A DNA stretch of 64,000 nt from Carnegiea gigantea. Lineage: Eukaryota; Streptophyta; Magnoliopsida; Caryophyllales; Cactaceae. The notes under the pieces were generated by a model. It worked only from the letters and a program-made list of their open reading frames with translations. It was not told the DNA's origin and searched no databases. Both the position numbers and the translations under genes were made by a program. The stretch lies in the NCBI GenBank assembly GCA_029747015.1, contig JAKOGI010000568.1:108501-172500 (forward strand), in the 5' to 3' direction. Each line of letters starts with the position of its first letter. Within the stretch, counting starts at the first letter, position 1. Below, piece after piece: positions 10,307 through 21,060 of the stretch.

Positions 10307-12999
10307 CTAGACAACTGGATCCTCGTCATGATCACTATCATGTACAGCACCTTCGTCGGCATCACCACTGGAGGATGCGGCTCCACCATCCAGAGGCATA
10401 GTCTCCTCATCGCCCAGGCCATCTTCGAAGGTTGCAGGTGAGTTGAATTCCACCAACTCAGGGTCCTGACCCTCAGCCTCGGCCTGGTGACGCTCTTTCA
10501 CATATTTGACGTACACCTTAAAGTTGCCTTACACACAAAAGGCCTGTGGTGCCAAGGTCACCAAGAGCTCCCGAAAAAACTCAACGCTCTCATCGTGCCC
10601 CCGCCGGTACCCTGGTCCTCAGCCTTGGAGCAGGTTTCCTCCAGTTGGTGCTGCAGATCTTTCTTTTCGGCCTCCAAAGCCTCCTTCTCTTTCTTCACCC
10701 TTTCCCAACGGCGTTTGTACTTAGCCACTGCCTCTTCCGACTTCTGGCGCTTTGATTGATGGTCTCGAACTGGCCATTTTCAATGCTCGCGCAAAGGCCT
10801 GGAAAATACCAATACGTTCAGCTAAGGGAAGACAACAATAAATAGAGCGCACCTGGCATGGACTCAGCCTCACCTCAGCCATGGCCACCTGCTCTTCCTC
10901 AACTATGGCCTGCTCTGTAGGGTTAGTTGGCGCCAACAACCACGACTTAGCGAATTTCTCTACCATGGTACACTTGGTAGAGGCATCGGCCACCAAGAAG
11001 TCTGCGGCCGGGACCCGGGTGTTCACTGAGGGCTCTCCTACGGCCTGCGTCGCGGACCGCTAGTTACCTTGGGACCTACCGGCAGCAAGCAACCCTCGTA
11101 CCTCGTCAGAGGCTGAGCGGTCTCCAGATCGTTGATGTCGGGCAAACCCCTCAACTCCTTTGCCCTTTAATGATGGATCACCGGTCCTCAAGGGGGTGAG
11201 AGCGGATGCCGTGGTAGCATCCTACCCACCCTCAGCTCGCGGTCGCTTACAGGAGCCCAAGTGAGCGAGGTTCAAGGACCCCACCATAGGTTTCTTGTTG
11301 GGGGGTGCCAACGACGGCACCTGTAAGAAGCAAAAATCGGTGAGCAGTTTCAACTCAGAAAAGGATATAAGAAGAAATAGTTGGAGGGTCAGTGTCCAAA
11401 TCTTCTTGGCTTGCATCTCCACCCACTTGCGCCGCTCTTTTTCGTGAACCCGCTCGGCCCCAGCAGTGATCTGCTCTGTCGTGGTGTCTCCAAACTCAAT
11501 GGGCGATAGTTTTGCCTGCGCTTGTTCTGCGTAAGATAAAAAAGAGTCAGGTCAGAACCAAAAGAACAACTCACTTACAAGAAGAACGACAAGTACCCTT
11601 AGAAAAAATTTTAAGAAGAAGAAGACCCGCGGCAGCCAGGAAAAAATCTTTAGTAAAAAATTTCAACTTAGGAAGCCAATTCATGAGCTCTCTATCACTG
11701 GATGTGCTCCGCCGATGCTCGGGCCCTTTTTGAGCTTCCACTACCCTAGCCATGAAAGAGGGGAATTGGCCGGGGTCGGTCATCTTCTCGAATGTAAAAG
11801 TGGACATATCGAACCATCTTTTTCTCAGCCTCGGTCAGCTCCCTAACGGGATTCCAGACTGGCTTCCCATCATTCCAGTCGGGTAGGTCTCCGCAACCCG
11901 CTTCGTAGCGTACCAAAAGAAAGTCGTATTTCCAATTCTTAACCTTGGACTTCTTCTCGATGGCCATCATGAAACCCTTCTTATTGTTGAAACAATACCA
12001 CCCAAGGTCCCCGATCGATGGGAGCCCTTTGGACCGAATGGACCTGCGCAAACGCGAGGCCTGTGCAACGTAACCCGCTTAACTCACACGTCACTATAAA
12101 AAAGCATATGTTATGCCAAGACGTGGGTACAATTTACGTAAGGTGCTAGTTTGTACCTTTTTCAAAATGTCCACGATCATTGGGTGGAGTGGGAACCTCA
12201 CGCCGGAGGAGAAGGCCGCCTGATATATCGCTATGCATTTGGAGGGTGGCTTATTTACGGTGGCATCCACCTCCGGGAGCACGAATATGTACCCCACGGG
12301 TAGGAGATACTTCTCCTCTATTGCCGGCCTCAATAAGAAGGCCATAACCTTGGGATTGGGAAATTGAGCGCTCGGTCCATCCTGGATGTCTGAGCGCGCG
12401 GGAGCCCCCAGAAAGACCATCTCCTCGGCCACTACTTCCTGGGTTGGCTCTTCCTGAGCACGGCTTCTCTTCTTCAACACGGCCCTTCCCGAGCTACTTA
12501 TTTCCCCCTCTGAGGAAGAGCTAGTGATGGTACACTCAACCTCAACCTCAACGCTCGACCTATGGGAGCTAGAAAATGAGCAAGGATTACCTTCGGAAGT
12601 TCACTCGGCCAGTAACTCGTCGGGACTCCTCGGTCGAGCAGTCCTGTAGATCTTAGCCATTCTACGTTCCTGAAAGTCAAGCATACAATCAACCTTCACA
12701 TCAATTTCCAGCGGATAAACGACATCCCCCTCAATGCTGAGGATACTAGGAGTAGAAAAGTACTCGTAGCTAAGCCACAAGGGAGTGCCGGGCTCAAGAA
12801 TTGGCACGGCATAGGGGATTTTCTTTGGTTCCCTAAACTGATTCTTTGGGGGAATGTGTGCAACCACTCGACCATCAATTAGTGCTAGGAAGCTTAGAAA
12901 TTGAGGGTGGCGGCCATCCATTTGGGGGCCGGCCGACCTCTCAGGGACGTTCCCACTCGACGAACAAGATAAAGACATATTTATACAAAAACAATACAA
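10307..12999 (-). pseudogene. Antisense gene of element B (coiled-coil, acidic tail; putative gypsy-type transposon family)
   Basis: It is transcribed opposite to pol. Open stretches at 12999-12601, 12480-12094, 12051-11746 and 11574-11389 all lie in one reading frame, separated by stops only; the first is a TGA at 12601. A FPLHPMIVDILKKVQ segment, followed by LGWYCFNNKKG and KNWKYDFLLVRYE, resembles the plant domain annotated as putative gypsy-type transposon (Pfam PF04195). Near 10755-10620 the sequence encodes a charged heptad-like coiled coil (KYKRRWERVKKEKEALEAEK). The end (10516-10307) is an acidic tail, DSDHDEDPVV, in another frame. Function is unknown. Antisense ORFs in this place are known from Tat relatives. 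Start chosen at the first Met, 243 bases below the TATA box. Confidence 0.75.
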
Positions 13000-13241
13000 A
13001 GGATGACCCCTCTTAGGAAGGCGCGAGAAATGAACCTGGGAAGGATAAGGTGGTTGAATGAGGTATTGAAGACAGGGATGAAGGCCTTTGAAGATTGAAA
13101 GGGAAAGGTTGAAGACGCTATAGTGAACTTAAATAAAACCTAAGGGAAAGGCAGAGCTTCTCTCTTTAGAAATTCACTTCTCTCTTTAAAAGGATTTTAA
13201 AAGCACGTTGAAATGATCCTCCTCTAAGGAGCTTGACTTCG

Positions 13242-13249
13242 TTTATATA
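13242..13249 (-). promoter_or_regulatory. TATA box for the antisense gene
   Basis: On the - strand this reads TATATAAA within 'gcctatataaacg'. It lies 243 bases upstream of the first Met of the antisense gene. A pyrimidine-poor leader with a short duplicated 'cttctctcttta' element lies between (+ strand view). Confidence 0.6.
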
Positions 13250-13430
13250 GGCAAAGTCAAAAAAAGGGAGTAGGGAGGGTGCTCTTCCCCAAACGCTTGA
13301 GGAAACGTAATGCTACTCAGCCCCTAACACATGGCACCCAAGCGCCAAGTAACCACCTGAGAACTAAGGAGTAGATCGTTTGACCTGACAACTATCCCTT
13401 ACAGCTATGACTTAGTCGCTACGCTACCCT

Positions 13431-14432
13431 TTTTGGCCCAAGGGGGGCTAAGGTTCCTCAAGCTTTCAGCCTCAGGACCGGTCGCTATACCTTTAGCTCT
13501 AGTGGGGGCTGAGGGTCCTAAAGCGCGGCCTCAGGGTCGGCCATTACACCTTTAAACCAATGGGGGTTAAGGGTCTCCAAGGCCGGTCGCTATACCTTTA
13601 GCCCCACTGGGGGCTAGGAGTCTAAGAGCTCGACCTCAAGACTGATGGCTACACCTTTAGCTCCAATCGGGAGTGAGGGCCCTAAAGTACGGCCTTGGGG
13701 TCGATCGTTACATTTTTAGCCCCAATGGGTGCTAAGGGTCCCCGAGCACGACCTTAGGGCTGGTCGCTATATCTTTAGCCCTAATGGGGGCTAGGAGTCT
13801 AAGAGCGCGGCCTCAGGGTCGATCATTATACTCTAGCCCTAATGAGGGCGAAGGGTCCTATAGCTCGGCCTCAGGACTAATCACTACACCTTTGGCCCTA
13901 TTGGGGGTTGTGGGCCCTAAAGCGCGGCCTCAGGGCCGGCCGTTACACCCTTAGCCCCAGTAGGGGCTAAGGGTCATTAAGCATGGCCTTAGAACGAGTC
14001 ACTATACCCTTAGCCCAATGGGGACTAAGGCTCTAAAAGCATGGCCTTAGGGCTAGCCGCTACACCTTTAGCCCCAATAGAGGATAACGATACTAAAGCT
14101 GGGGCTAAGGGTCAGTAAGCATGGCCTTAGAACGAGTCACTATACCCTTAGCCCAATGGGGACTAAGGCTCTAAAAGCATGGCCTTAGGGCTAGCCGCTA
14201 CACCTTTAGCCCCAATAGAGGCTAACGATACTAAAGAATGGCCTCAGGGCCGTTCGCCACACCTTTGGCCTTATTGGGGGCTAAGGGCCCTAGGAGCACG
14301 GCCTCAGGGACGGTCGTTATGCCTGCAGCCCCAATGGAGCGACGAGGGTCCTAAGGCGCAGCCATTGGACAGGCTCTACGTATTTACCGCTCTAGAAGGG
14401 AATAACGGCCCCCAGGCATACCCTAGGGGCTA
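13431..14432. repeat. Minisatellite array 2 (about 60-bp units with hairpin)
   Basis: About sixteen copies of the same hairpin unit as array 1 lie between the antisense gene and the antisense modules. The units vary more than in array 1 ('gcggcctcagggtcgg' forms), and the TTAGCCCC/GGGGCTAA arms are kept in many of them. Confidence 0.85.
13963..14236. repeat. Recent 138-bp tandem duplication in array 2
   Basis: Copies at 13963-14098 and 14101-14236 are almost identical over a two-unit block, with an offset of exactly 138 bases. The surrounding units are strongly diverged. This marks a late expansion step of a higher-order repeat. Confidence 0.85.
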
Positions 14433-14577
14433 ATCACAAAGTTCATTTGAGAATATCATACAATGAAGAATGCAAGATCAGTAAAAGGGACACTAGATTC
14501 ATACGGAATGGGGCCATTTCTCATCACTACTTTGGGCGGTTACAATTCAACTTTTACAAAGATCAAGAATCCTAAGC

Positions 14578-15028
14578 CTACTCCTCATCACTAGAAGGGC
14601 AAAGAGCGTTGCTCGACCCCGAGTTTTCTTCTTTGCTGCCCATCGGATCAAGATTGGCCCTGGGTGAGCAAGTCTTTGGCTGTGTGCCCTGTGAAGGGCC
14701 TCCCCATTGGTCTTTAACCAGGATTCAAGAACACCCCAGTTTAGGCACTCTAAGACCCACCTCAAGATGTCGGTCACGAACACACATGAGACCCCCAATG
14801 CCACGGCATCATTAAGAACCATGGCGTAGAAGACAGCCTGAGTCAGCTCGGGAATGTGGCAGTCTCGGGTAGATGTCTCAGCCACATCAAGGTCGAAGTA
14901 AGGGCAGAGGCCACGATAGTCTTCAGGAAGTGGTCGAGGATGCCGAACATGTTCCCTCCAGTGTCAAAAAAGGTTGCCCTAACGTGGTCAGCTGCCTGTT
15001 TTGTATTGACGAAATGAAGAAACACCAT
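14578..15028 (-). pseudogene. Antisense module 1 (small acidic-tailed protein)
   Basis: The start Met at 15028 gives MVFLHFVNTKQAADHVRATF. After a frameshift the reading continues as DYRGLCPYFDLDVAE, then IPELTQAVFYAMVLNDAVAL, then LNWGVLESWLKTNGEAL. In the last part a third frame ends GSKEENSGSSNALCPSSDEE before TAG at 14578-14580. I do not recognise the protein. Its identity as a former gene rests on the two paralogues (15612-16058 and 19391-19815) with the same order of motifs and the same acidic Ser-rich end. A TATA box lies 123 bases upstream. Confidence 0.65.
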
Positions 15029-15150
15029 GATGTGAAATCGAAGATGAGGTTCTCTCTCTCTACATATATATATACCTCACTCGCTCGCTCTCTCTACAAG
15101 GGTTATGAGAGTTGGATAAAGTGACCTTCCCCTAAGGATTCCACTCCACC

Positions 15151-15157
15151 TTTATAG
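15151..15157 (-). promoter_or_regulatory. TATA box of antisense module 1
   Basis: On the - strand this reads CTATAAA in 'tcctctataaaggtggag'. Nearly the same 'ctctataaagatggag' context occurs before module 2 (18942-18948), so the promoter was duplicated with the module. Confidence 0.65.
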
Positions 15158-15611
15158 AGGAAGGTGGGCAGGCGAAAGGGCATCACACTCCTCGAGGGGG
15201 TGGTGAAATCGAGGTACCACTTAGTAAAGGCCACGTGGCACTTGCATGCTTAAAGCCTCCTCAAAATCTCCCAACCCCAGAACGGGCTCACGGCCCTATG
15301 GTGTGACCCGCGGACTGACCACCACAGGTTTACAACCCTAAGGCAGGTCGTTAGGGTTGCGAGCACAGCCACAAAGGACGGGGGCTACAACACCAACCCT
15401 CCGTACAGGACCCGAGGTTTGACTGGCACAGAAGTTGAACACTATGGCCATGAGATAATGCCTAATTGAGAAAGAACATGAGAACTTGTGCGAAGAAATG
15501 AAGCCCTCGCGTAGAGAGGCAACATTGTATTATCACCACCAACGGTTACAAACCAACCTTACAAGGATAAAAAACGCAATAAAAGAATGAACTACAAAAG
15601 CAAACCTAAGA
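15158..15611. other. Spacer between antisense modules 1 and 2
   Basis: No coding signal is seen. The right part (15500-15600) contains 'acggttacaaaccaacctt', similar to 14536-14560 below module 1, so it is the 3' flank of module 2 duplicated with the gene. Confidence 0.5.
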
Positions 15612-16058
15612 CTACTCATCACTAGAGGGAGTGGGGTCATTTGAGCCCAAGCTCTCCTCCTGATCGTTCGTTGGCCCAAGGCCACCTCTCGGAGGGGTCT
15701 ATCGGCGGAGCTGCACCTCCAGAAGAGTAGGCTTGTTGACGCTTAACCAGGACTCAAAGGTAGTCCACTGCAGACCCTTAAGGGTCAACTTCAGGTCCCT
15801 GGCTATTTCCCTGCTCACTATGAACAGCTCCACGATGTCGTTAATCAGCATAGCATAAAACGTGGCCTAGACGATCTCCGAAATTTTAAATTCGCACGGC
15901 GCTTCCTCCGCATCAGAAAGAGTAAGGCCCAGGCACAAGTCACGGTAATCTTCAGAGAGCGGGTGTGGAGGATGCGAGGCCCCCCACAAGTGCCATTTGA
16001 AAGTCTCCCTAATGTGATTAGCCATCTCCTCAGTATCACGAAATAGAGGAAAGGCCAT
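15612..16058 (-). pseudogene. Antisense module 2 (paralogue of module 1)
   Basis: It reads MAFPLFRDTEEMANHIRETF, then PLSEDYRDLCLGLTLSDAEE, then after one stop ATFYAMLINDIVEL and LQWTTFESWLSVNKPTLLE. The final frame ends DQEESLGSNDPTPSSDE before TAG at 15612-15614. This copy is the best preserved of the three and needs only one stop and one frameshift to be explained. The Helitron inserted 60 bases upstream of the Met, between the gene and its TATA box. Function is not recognised. Confidence 0.7.
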
Positions 16059-16117
16059 GACAAAGACAAGAATGGAGTTTCTCCCTCTAGAGTACTTGTC
16101 TCTGTCTTTAAAAAGAA

Positions 16118-18887
16118 CTAGTTTTTTCCCCGTGTGTTGCACGATGGCTATCACTTCTCGGTTGATAAGTATCAGTATCTTGTTTTATATGTTGTTATTG
16201 GTGCTGTACCATTTTGAGTTCTATGAATTTGATGGTAGCACCTTTTTTCTGACTTTATTTTATATGAAGTTACCTTAATTATATGTACTTAAAATTTTGA
16301 TGTACAGTCTTTTTTTTAATCCTGTTAGTCAAGAAGTTTTTAATTGTCTTTTTTTTTTAAGATATTATGTGGTTTGACGCTACGTGATTTTTTTAAAGTT
16401 TAAAATGATTTTGTGAAATAGCCATATTGACGGTGGGAGCAAAGGAGCAAAGGAAAACCATAGTATTTTCAATAATTTAATGTTGTCTTTCGTAGACTTA
16501 GACTTTATTTTTAAAAATGCATCATATGGTAATGTGTGAAAAGTAGTTCTAATATGAAATATTCAATAACACATTAGATTTGTCGTCTTTGCTATCTATT
16601 AGTCGCCAACTTCCGCTCTCAGATTAGGTAACCTGCAAAAGTAACATATATTATACTAAGTTAGATTTTGGTTATTCATTTGTTCCTAATTAGTTGTCAT
16701 CGACAATATATTGTTAAATGTATGTAATGATTTTTTACATGCTTATACAATTTGGAGTAATTTATTAATTGTTATTATTTTAATCTTCAATTGTATTTAA
16801 TTCTAAGAATCATAGTATGTCATGGTCTTTGCATAATTAGAACTAACATTTTGTGGGAGTTTACTAACAATAAAAGATGTACAGTGCCATTTTTTTGGTA
16901 ATTTGTAGTAGTGACGTTATTTTGAGTGCATACATACCATTGGTAAGTTGTTGAACGCTTCTTTGTAGACAATATTTCTTGTGTATCCTTTATAGTATTC
17001 ATTGTCATATTTAATGATAAACTTCAAAACCCTCTAGTGAAGTCACCTGTAATGCTGCAATTCAATTGTTTATAACTCAATACCGATTTTAGAAGGTAAA
17101 CTCCTACACATTTCAGTAAATGTTCTTAACTTTTATTTATAATCATTGCACAACAAACATGAATAGAAAATTGCCCTCTTTTTAATACGAATGACTACTT
17201 TGTCTCAGATGAATACATAACAATTCTATGGATTGTAACCTTTATTATGACATTGATCAAGAAAAGAATAAGTTTCTTCCATTTTAGCTAGCCAACACTT
17301 GTCAGGACTCATTTTTGTATCCTTCCACAGCTAAGAATTATATAGGGAAACAAATTTTCTTTTTGATCAAATGAAGACACAAACTTAGATGAGATATTAC
17401 AAAATTAAGTCTCTATTTATAGGAATTATAAATTGAGATAAACTCTGGAGTAAAATGAGTAACTATTGGGATAATGAAGTAATTAATTTCAAAAATAACA
17501 TATAATATAAGAATTAAAGGTTAGCATTAAATTGAAATACTGAGGTAATTTAGCAAAGGCAACATAATATTGAAGACGTACATTCAAATGAAATAATAAG
17601 GTAATGTACCAATAAGAATAAATTAGCAAAAGATTAGTTAGCACATGTGAGACCAAATGTAAAATTCGTAGGGTCACACATGCCAATTAAAACTAATAAT
17701 TATCACAAAAGGTACATTTTTTTCCCTATAGATTCCTATCTGTTTAATTGTATTCATTATGCATGCACTTATTTCATATATCAATTGCAGATTATTTCAA
17801 TAATTTAATGGTACCTTTAATATTATTTAATAGTGATGATGGTTATTCCTACTATTTGACATATGATTTGAATAGAAATAAAATTTGATTAATTATTCTT
17901 GTGATCAACAAGCATGGAAAAATTGTTGACAATAGTATCAAAAAGGCAGATAAGTCTTTGACCTTAATTTTATCTCTTTGGTGTATAATTATTTGGACAA
18001 AAAAGCCAACAAAGAAGAATAAAAAAATTAAAAAAAGAAGAAAGAGAGATTAGTAGCAGATGAATTACAATTTGAATTTAGGAAAACTTTTAAATTTTTT
18101 CTTAGGGGGAGGAGAGGACAGTACTACTAATTTATGAAGTTAATTATGGTCTATTGTGGGAATGCAGACAAACTACTATTATATATTAATTTGCATATTA
18201 AATTTAAATTTAAATTTGCTAAAAGAGCTAATTGTACTATGTGATTTTTTGAGTGCAAACTATAATCTTAAGTGAAATATAAATTGAATAAATCCCTAAA
18301 ATGATTTTTTTATATCATGAATGTAAGTTACAAATGTGAAAAGAAACTATATGTTGTATCAACTTAAAGTAATCGTAAACGAAACCCACGATTACATTAA
18401 GGTCCTACTATATTTCATATTATCTAAACCCAATTATACAACATGCTTAAGTAATCAAGCTTTATAGTATGCGAAATAAGTAGCCCAATCAGCATTCAAA
18501 TGTCAACTCATGATATATTCACTCAAAAATAAATATATAAAAGTAAATATATTTAGATTTAGATGTCCAATATATACTTACCTCAAGAATAATGTCTAAC
18601 ACACTTCATTTTTTTTCTTGGCTAATATCTAAATTATTTCTTTGGTCTATATTTAAGTTTTTTAAGATAAAATTCAATTACTAATTAGTCATAACATATG
18701 AGAAAAGCTAACATTAAATTGAATTAAAGTTGCATTGATAACTTGCATCCATCTTAATTACGTGATAGAAGTCTTTTATGTTGCTATCTTACATGGCATT
18801 CTTATTCCAAGTGGCACCCTAGATGGCATCTTATGTGGCATCCCACATGTCGCTCATACATGAGTTCAATCCAACTTTTAATATAGA
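16118..18887 (-). mobile_element. Non-autonomous Helitron, 2770 bp
   Basis: On the - strand the element begins TCTATATTAAAAG at 18887 and ends with a GC-rich hairpin (CCGTGTGTTGCACGG on the complementary reading, about 16128-16142) followed by AAAAAACTAG at 16118. The 5' TC, the hairpin close to the 3' end, the CTAG end, and insertion between host A and T all fit plant Helitrons. There is no target duplication. Removing it joins module 2 to its TATA box at 113 bases, matching 123 bases in module 1. The interior is AT-rich with no long ORF and no Rep/helicase, so it would depend on another element. Confidence 0.85.
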
Positions 18888-18941
18888 TATATGATTGGGA
18901 AGCATGCTTAAGTATCTCTTCACCAGAATTCAGGCTCCATC

Positions 18942-18948
18942 TTTATAG
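18942..18948 (-). promoter_or_regulatory. TATA box of antisense module 2, cut off by the Helitron
   Basis: CTATAAA on the - strand, in a context shared with 15151-15157. It is now about 2.9 kb from the module 2 Met, and 113 bases if the Helitron is removed. Confidence 0.65.
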
Positions 18949-19390
18949 AGGGAAGTAAAGGGAGGAAAGGACCACGTGCCCCCGGAAGCGATGCCAGAAC
19001 CATGGGGCCACCCCGCTCACTCCACGTGGTGTATAAAGTACTCAGTACTTGTCTTGGACACTGTAAGCCCCCAAACAAAGGGGACCGACTATCCTAACAA
19101 AGGGCACCAAGGCCGCTCACTCTACCTGTAGACACGGGAGCCGGGCCTCATAGGCTGCAGCCCTTCGTCCGCAAAATATCAAAGGATTGGGCCCTAGTAG
19201 CCCGGCCCTCAGGCCAAGTTAATCGAGCAAAAATGCAAGAATAAAGGCAAAACTCTAAACAAGAAGGGCATCATCTTACTATAGATGTTCATGGAGTACA
19301 AAAAAGAAAGAAAGAAAGAAAGGAAAAAAGGGAAGGAAAGAAGATGCAACACATAGAATGCATGTCTCACAGGTCATTGCTCGCCGAGCT
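18949..19390. other. Spacer between antisense modules 2 and 3
   Basis: GC-richer spacer with A/G runs (19299-19345) and no coding signal. It corresponds in position to the spacer between modules 1 and 2. Confidence 0.4.
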
Positions 19391-19815
19391 TCACTCCTCG
19401 CTGCCATCACTAGAGAGGGGGCTTTGGTCGTCCGACCCCGAGCTCCCCTCCTCTTTCGAGTCACTGAGGGCCTTCTGTCACTAGGCCTCCAAGATCCGGC
19501 CCTTGTTGAGCCCTATCCATGCCTGGAAGATGCTCTACTGCAACTCTTTGAGGGCTGATTCCATATGCCAATCATCCACCTATGCAGCACGCCCAGCTTC
19601 ATAGCGTCGTTAAGGAGCATCGCAAGGAACACCACCTGGGTGTCTCTGGAAGTTCGTTGTCTCGAGCATACTACTTAGCCATAGCCAAATCAAAACTAGT
19701 GCATAGGTCCTCACAATTAGATGGAAGGGGCAGGGGAGGAAATGCCCAGAGCATAGAGTACCATCTCGTCCGTCGTTAATGAGCTCTGGTGCAAGGGAAA
19801 TCCGCATGCATGGCA
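19391..19815 (-). pseudogene. Antisense module 3 (paralogue of modules 1 and 2)
   Basis: Three frames must be combined. One gives CEDLCTSFDLAMAK and YARDNELPET; another gives QVVFLAMLLNDAMKLGVLH; the last ends DSKEEGSSGSDDQSPLSSDG plus SEE before TGA at 19391-19393. These match DYRGLC...FDL, AVFYAMVLNDAVALGV and the SSDEE tail of modules 1 and 2. The N-terminal part is the most decayed, and its start is not certain. A weak TATA-like TTATAAG lies near 19843. Function is not recognised. Confidence 0.6.
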
Positions 19816-20077
19816 CAAAGTAGGACTCTAGCAAAACACCCTCTTATAACCCAAAGTTAATGGTTTCCTGTACCGCCGGCCAGCCTCGAAAGCAAGCACT
19901 GCCTCGGAAACCAAGCATGCAACTAGTTGACAGCCAAGTGTCAGCACAAGAGGGGGTAAATGACCAAAGACAGGCCATTTCCCGAGGACCCACCAACCTC
20001 CATTACGCAGGCGCACTCCACATTTCACCTGACTACCCGGGCAGGCATACGTGCAGGTAAAATATAAGGGGTTAAAT

Positions 20078-20564
20078 GATACGGAAAATATGATCTTACT
20101 AGGAAGGCCCACGAATTCTCCGTTGTAGATCAAGCCCAATTAGGCATGGTGGGCCCTAGCGGGAGCCTTGGGACTCCCACCATAGGCCCAAACGGACCAA
20201 ACAGTCAGCAGCCCACTTTGGGGGTTTCCCAGCATGAAATTATCATCCTACCCTTTGCTACAGGAATTATAAATACTCACCTATCCACCTCAGAAAAGGG
20301 ATGGACACTTTGACATAATTTTCTTTATATTTTCTCTCTTTACTACATTTATCTCTCATTCGGACCTTCCTTTGACTTGAACGTCAAAGAGGCGTTCCCC
20401 AGACCACAACCCGGGGGTGCCTTTTTTCTCGGTTCGGCACAGGAGGAGATGACTGTCAGCTGATCTGCACATGCCATGATGTAAGCCTAATCTCTCATCC
20501 CACGTCATCTCCAATAATGCACGAGAAGTTCCCGAAACAAGAATAATCCGCATAAGATCTCACA
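20078..20564 (+). mobile_element. Probable 3' LTR of element B
   Basis: This stretch starts TGATACGG after an AAGGGGTTAAA purine tract. It contains a TATA box (20268-20275) and ends with 'cttgaacgtcaaagaggcg' style sequence seen at Tat LTR ends. Another purine tract at 19949-19960 gives an alternative start. No primer-binding site follows, so it would be a 3' LTR. The right edge was set where Copia coding sequence (- strand) begins. Confidence 0.45.
20268..20275 (+). promoter_or_regulatory. TATA box of the element B LTR
   Basis: TATAAATA lies in a CT-rich downstream context ('ttttctctctttactac'), as expected for an LTR transcription start. Confidence 0.5.
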
Positions 20565-20584
20565 AATCCGTGTGCTTCCAATTT

Positions 20585-21060
20585 ACCAGACAATTTTCAA
20601 ACTATTGTCGTGGAGCTTGCTTCAACTTATATAGATACTTATGTAGCCTGCATACCTTGTGTAACTAGAAAGAAAACCTGGCGGTAGGTTCATATATATG
20701 TTTTCATCCAAGCCTTCATATAGGACGGCGTTGTTGACATCTAACTGATGAAGTTTCCATTCTTTGACCACTGCAATTGAGTGAAACATCCAAACGCTAG
20801 TCATTTTTGCGATTAGTGCAAAGTTATCATTATAGCCAAATCCCACTACTTGATGATCCCTATGAATAACCAATCGTGCATTGTATCTCTCAATTGATCC
20901 GTCGAACTTGCACTTGACTTTGTATACCATTTACAACTAATAGGTTTCTTGCCAGGTGGAAGATCTTCTATAGTCCATGTTTGATTATCCTCTAGAGCTC
21001 GAATTTCTTCTGGCATGGCTTTTCTCCACAAAGAATTTTTAGCTGCTTCATGATAAAACT
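20585..21060 (-). pseudogene. Copia 2 reverse transcriptase, N-terminal part
   Basis: It encodes WRKAMPEEIRALEDNQTWTI, then, after a frameshift, VYKVKCKFDGSIERYNARLV and FALIAKMTSVWMF. These are followed by KLHQLDVNNAVLYEGLDENI and YMNLPPGFLSS. The catalytic YVDD half is missing because the element is truncated. Confidence 0.8.

Larger units (their letters stand above)
1567..20564 (+). mobile_element. Element B: decayed Tat-lineage Ty3/gypsy retrotransposon with antisense genes
   Basis: The order is protease, reverse transcriptase, RNase H, a second RNase H, integrase, hairpin minisatellite, antisense gene, second minisatellite, three antisense modules, and an LTR-like end with a TATA box. 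The second RNase H and the long 3' region with tandem repeats and antisense ORFs are marks of the Tat lineage (Ogre, Retand and Grande relatives). The gag and 5' LTR are not present; they may lie left of element A. Two later insertions split it: a solo LTR at 6146-10001 and a Helitron at 16118-18887. All coding parts carry stops and frameshifts, so it is dead. The right limit is approximate. Confidence 0.75.

Noticed and set aside
13431..14432. Possible CRISPR-like array
   Set aside because: The units are contiguous diverged tandem repeats with no unique spacers, in a plant retrotransposon.
16118..18887. Reading this AT-rich block as an LTR or MITE
   Set aside because: There are no terminal inverted or direct repeats and no target duplication; TC start, 3' hairpin and CTAG end fit a Helitron better.
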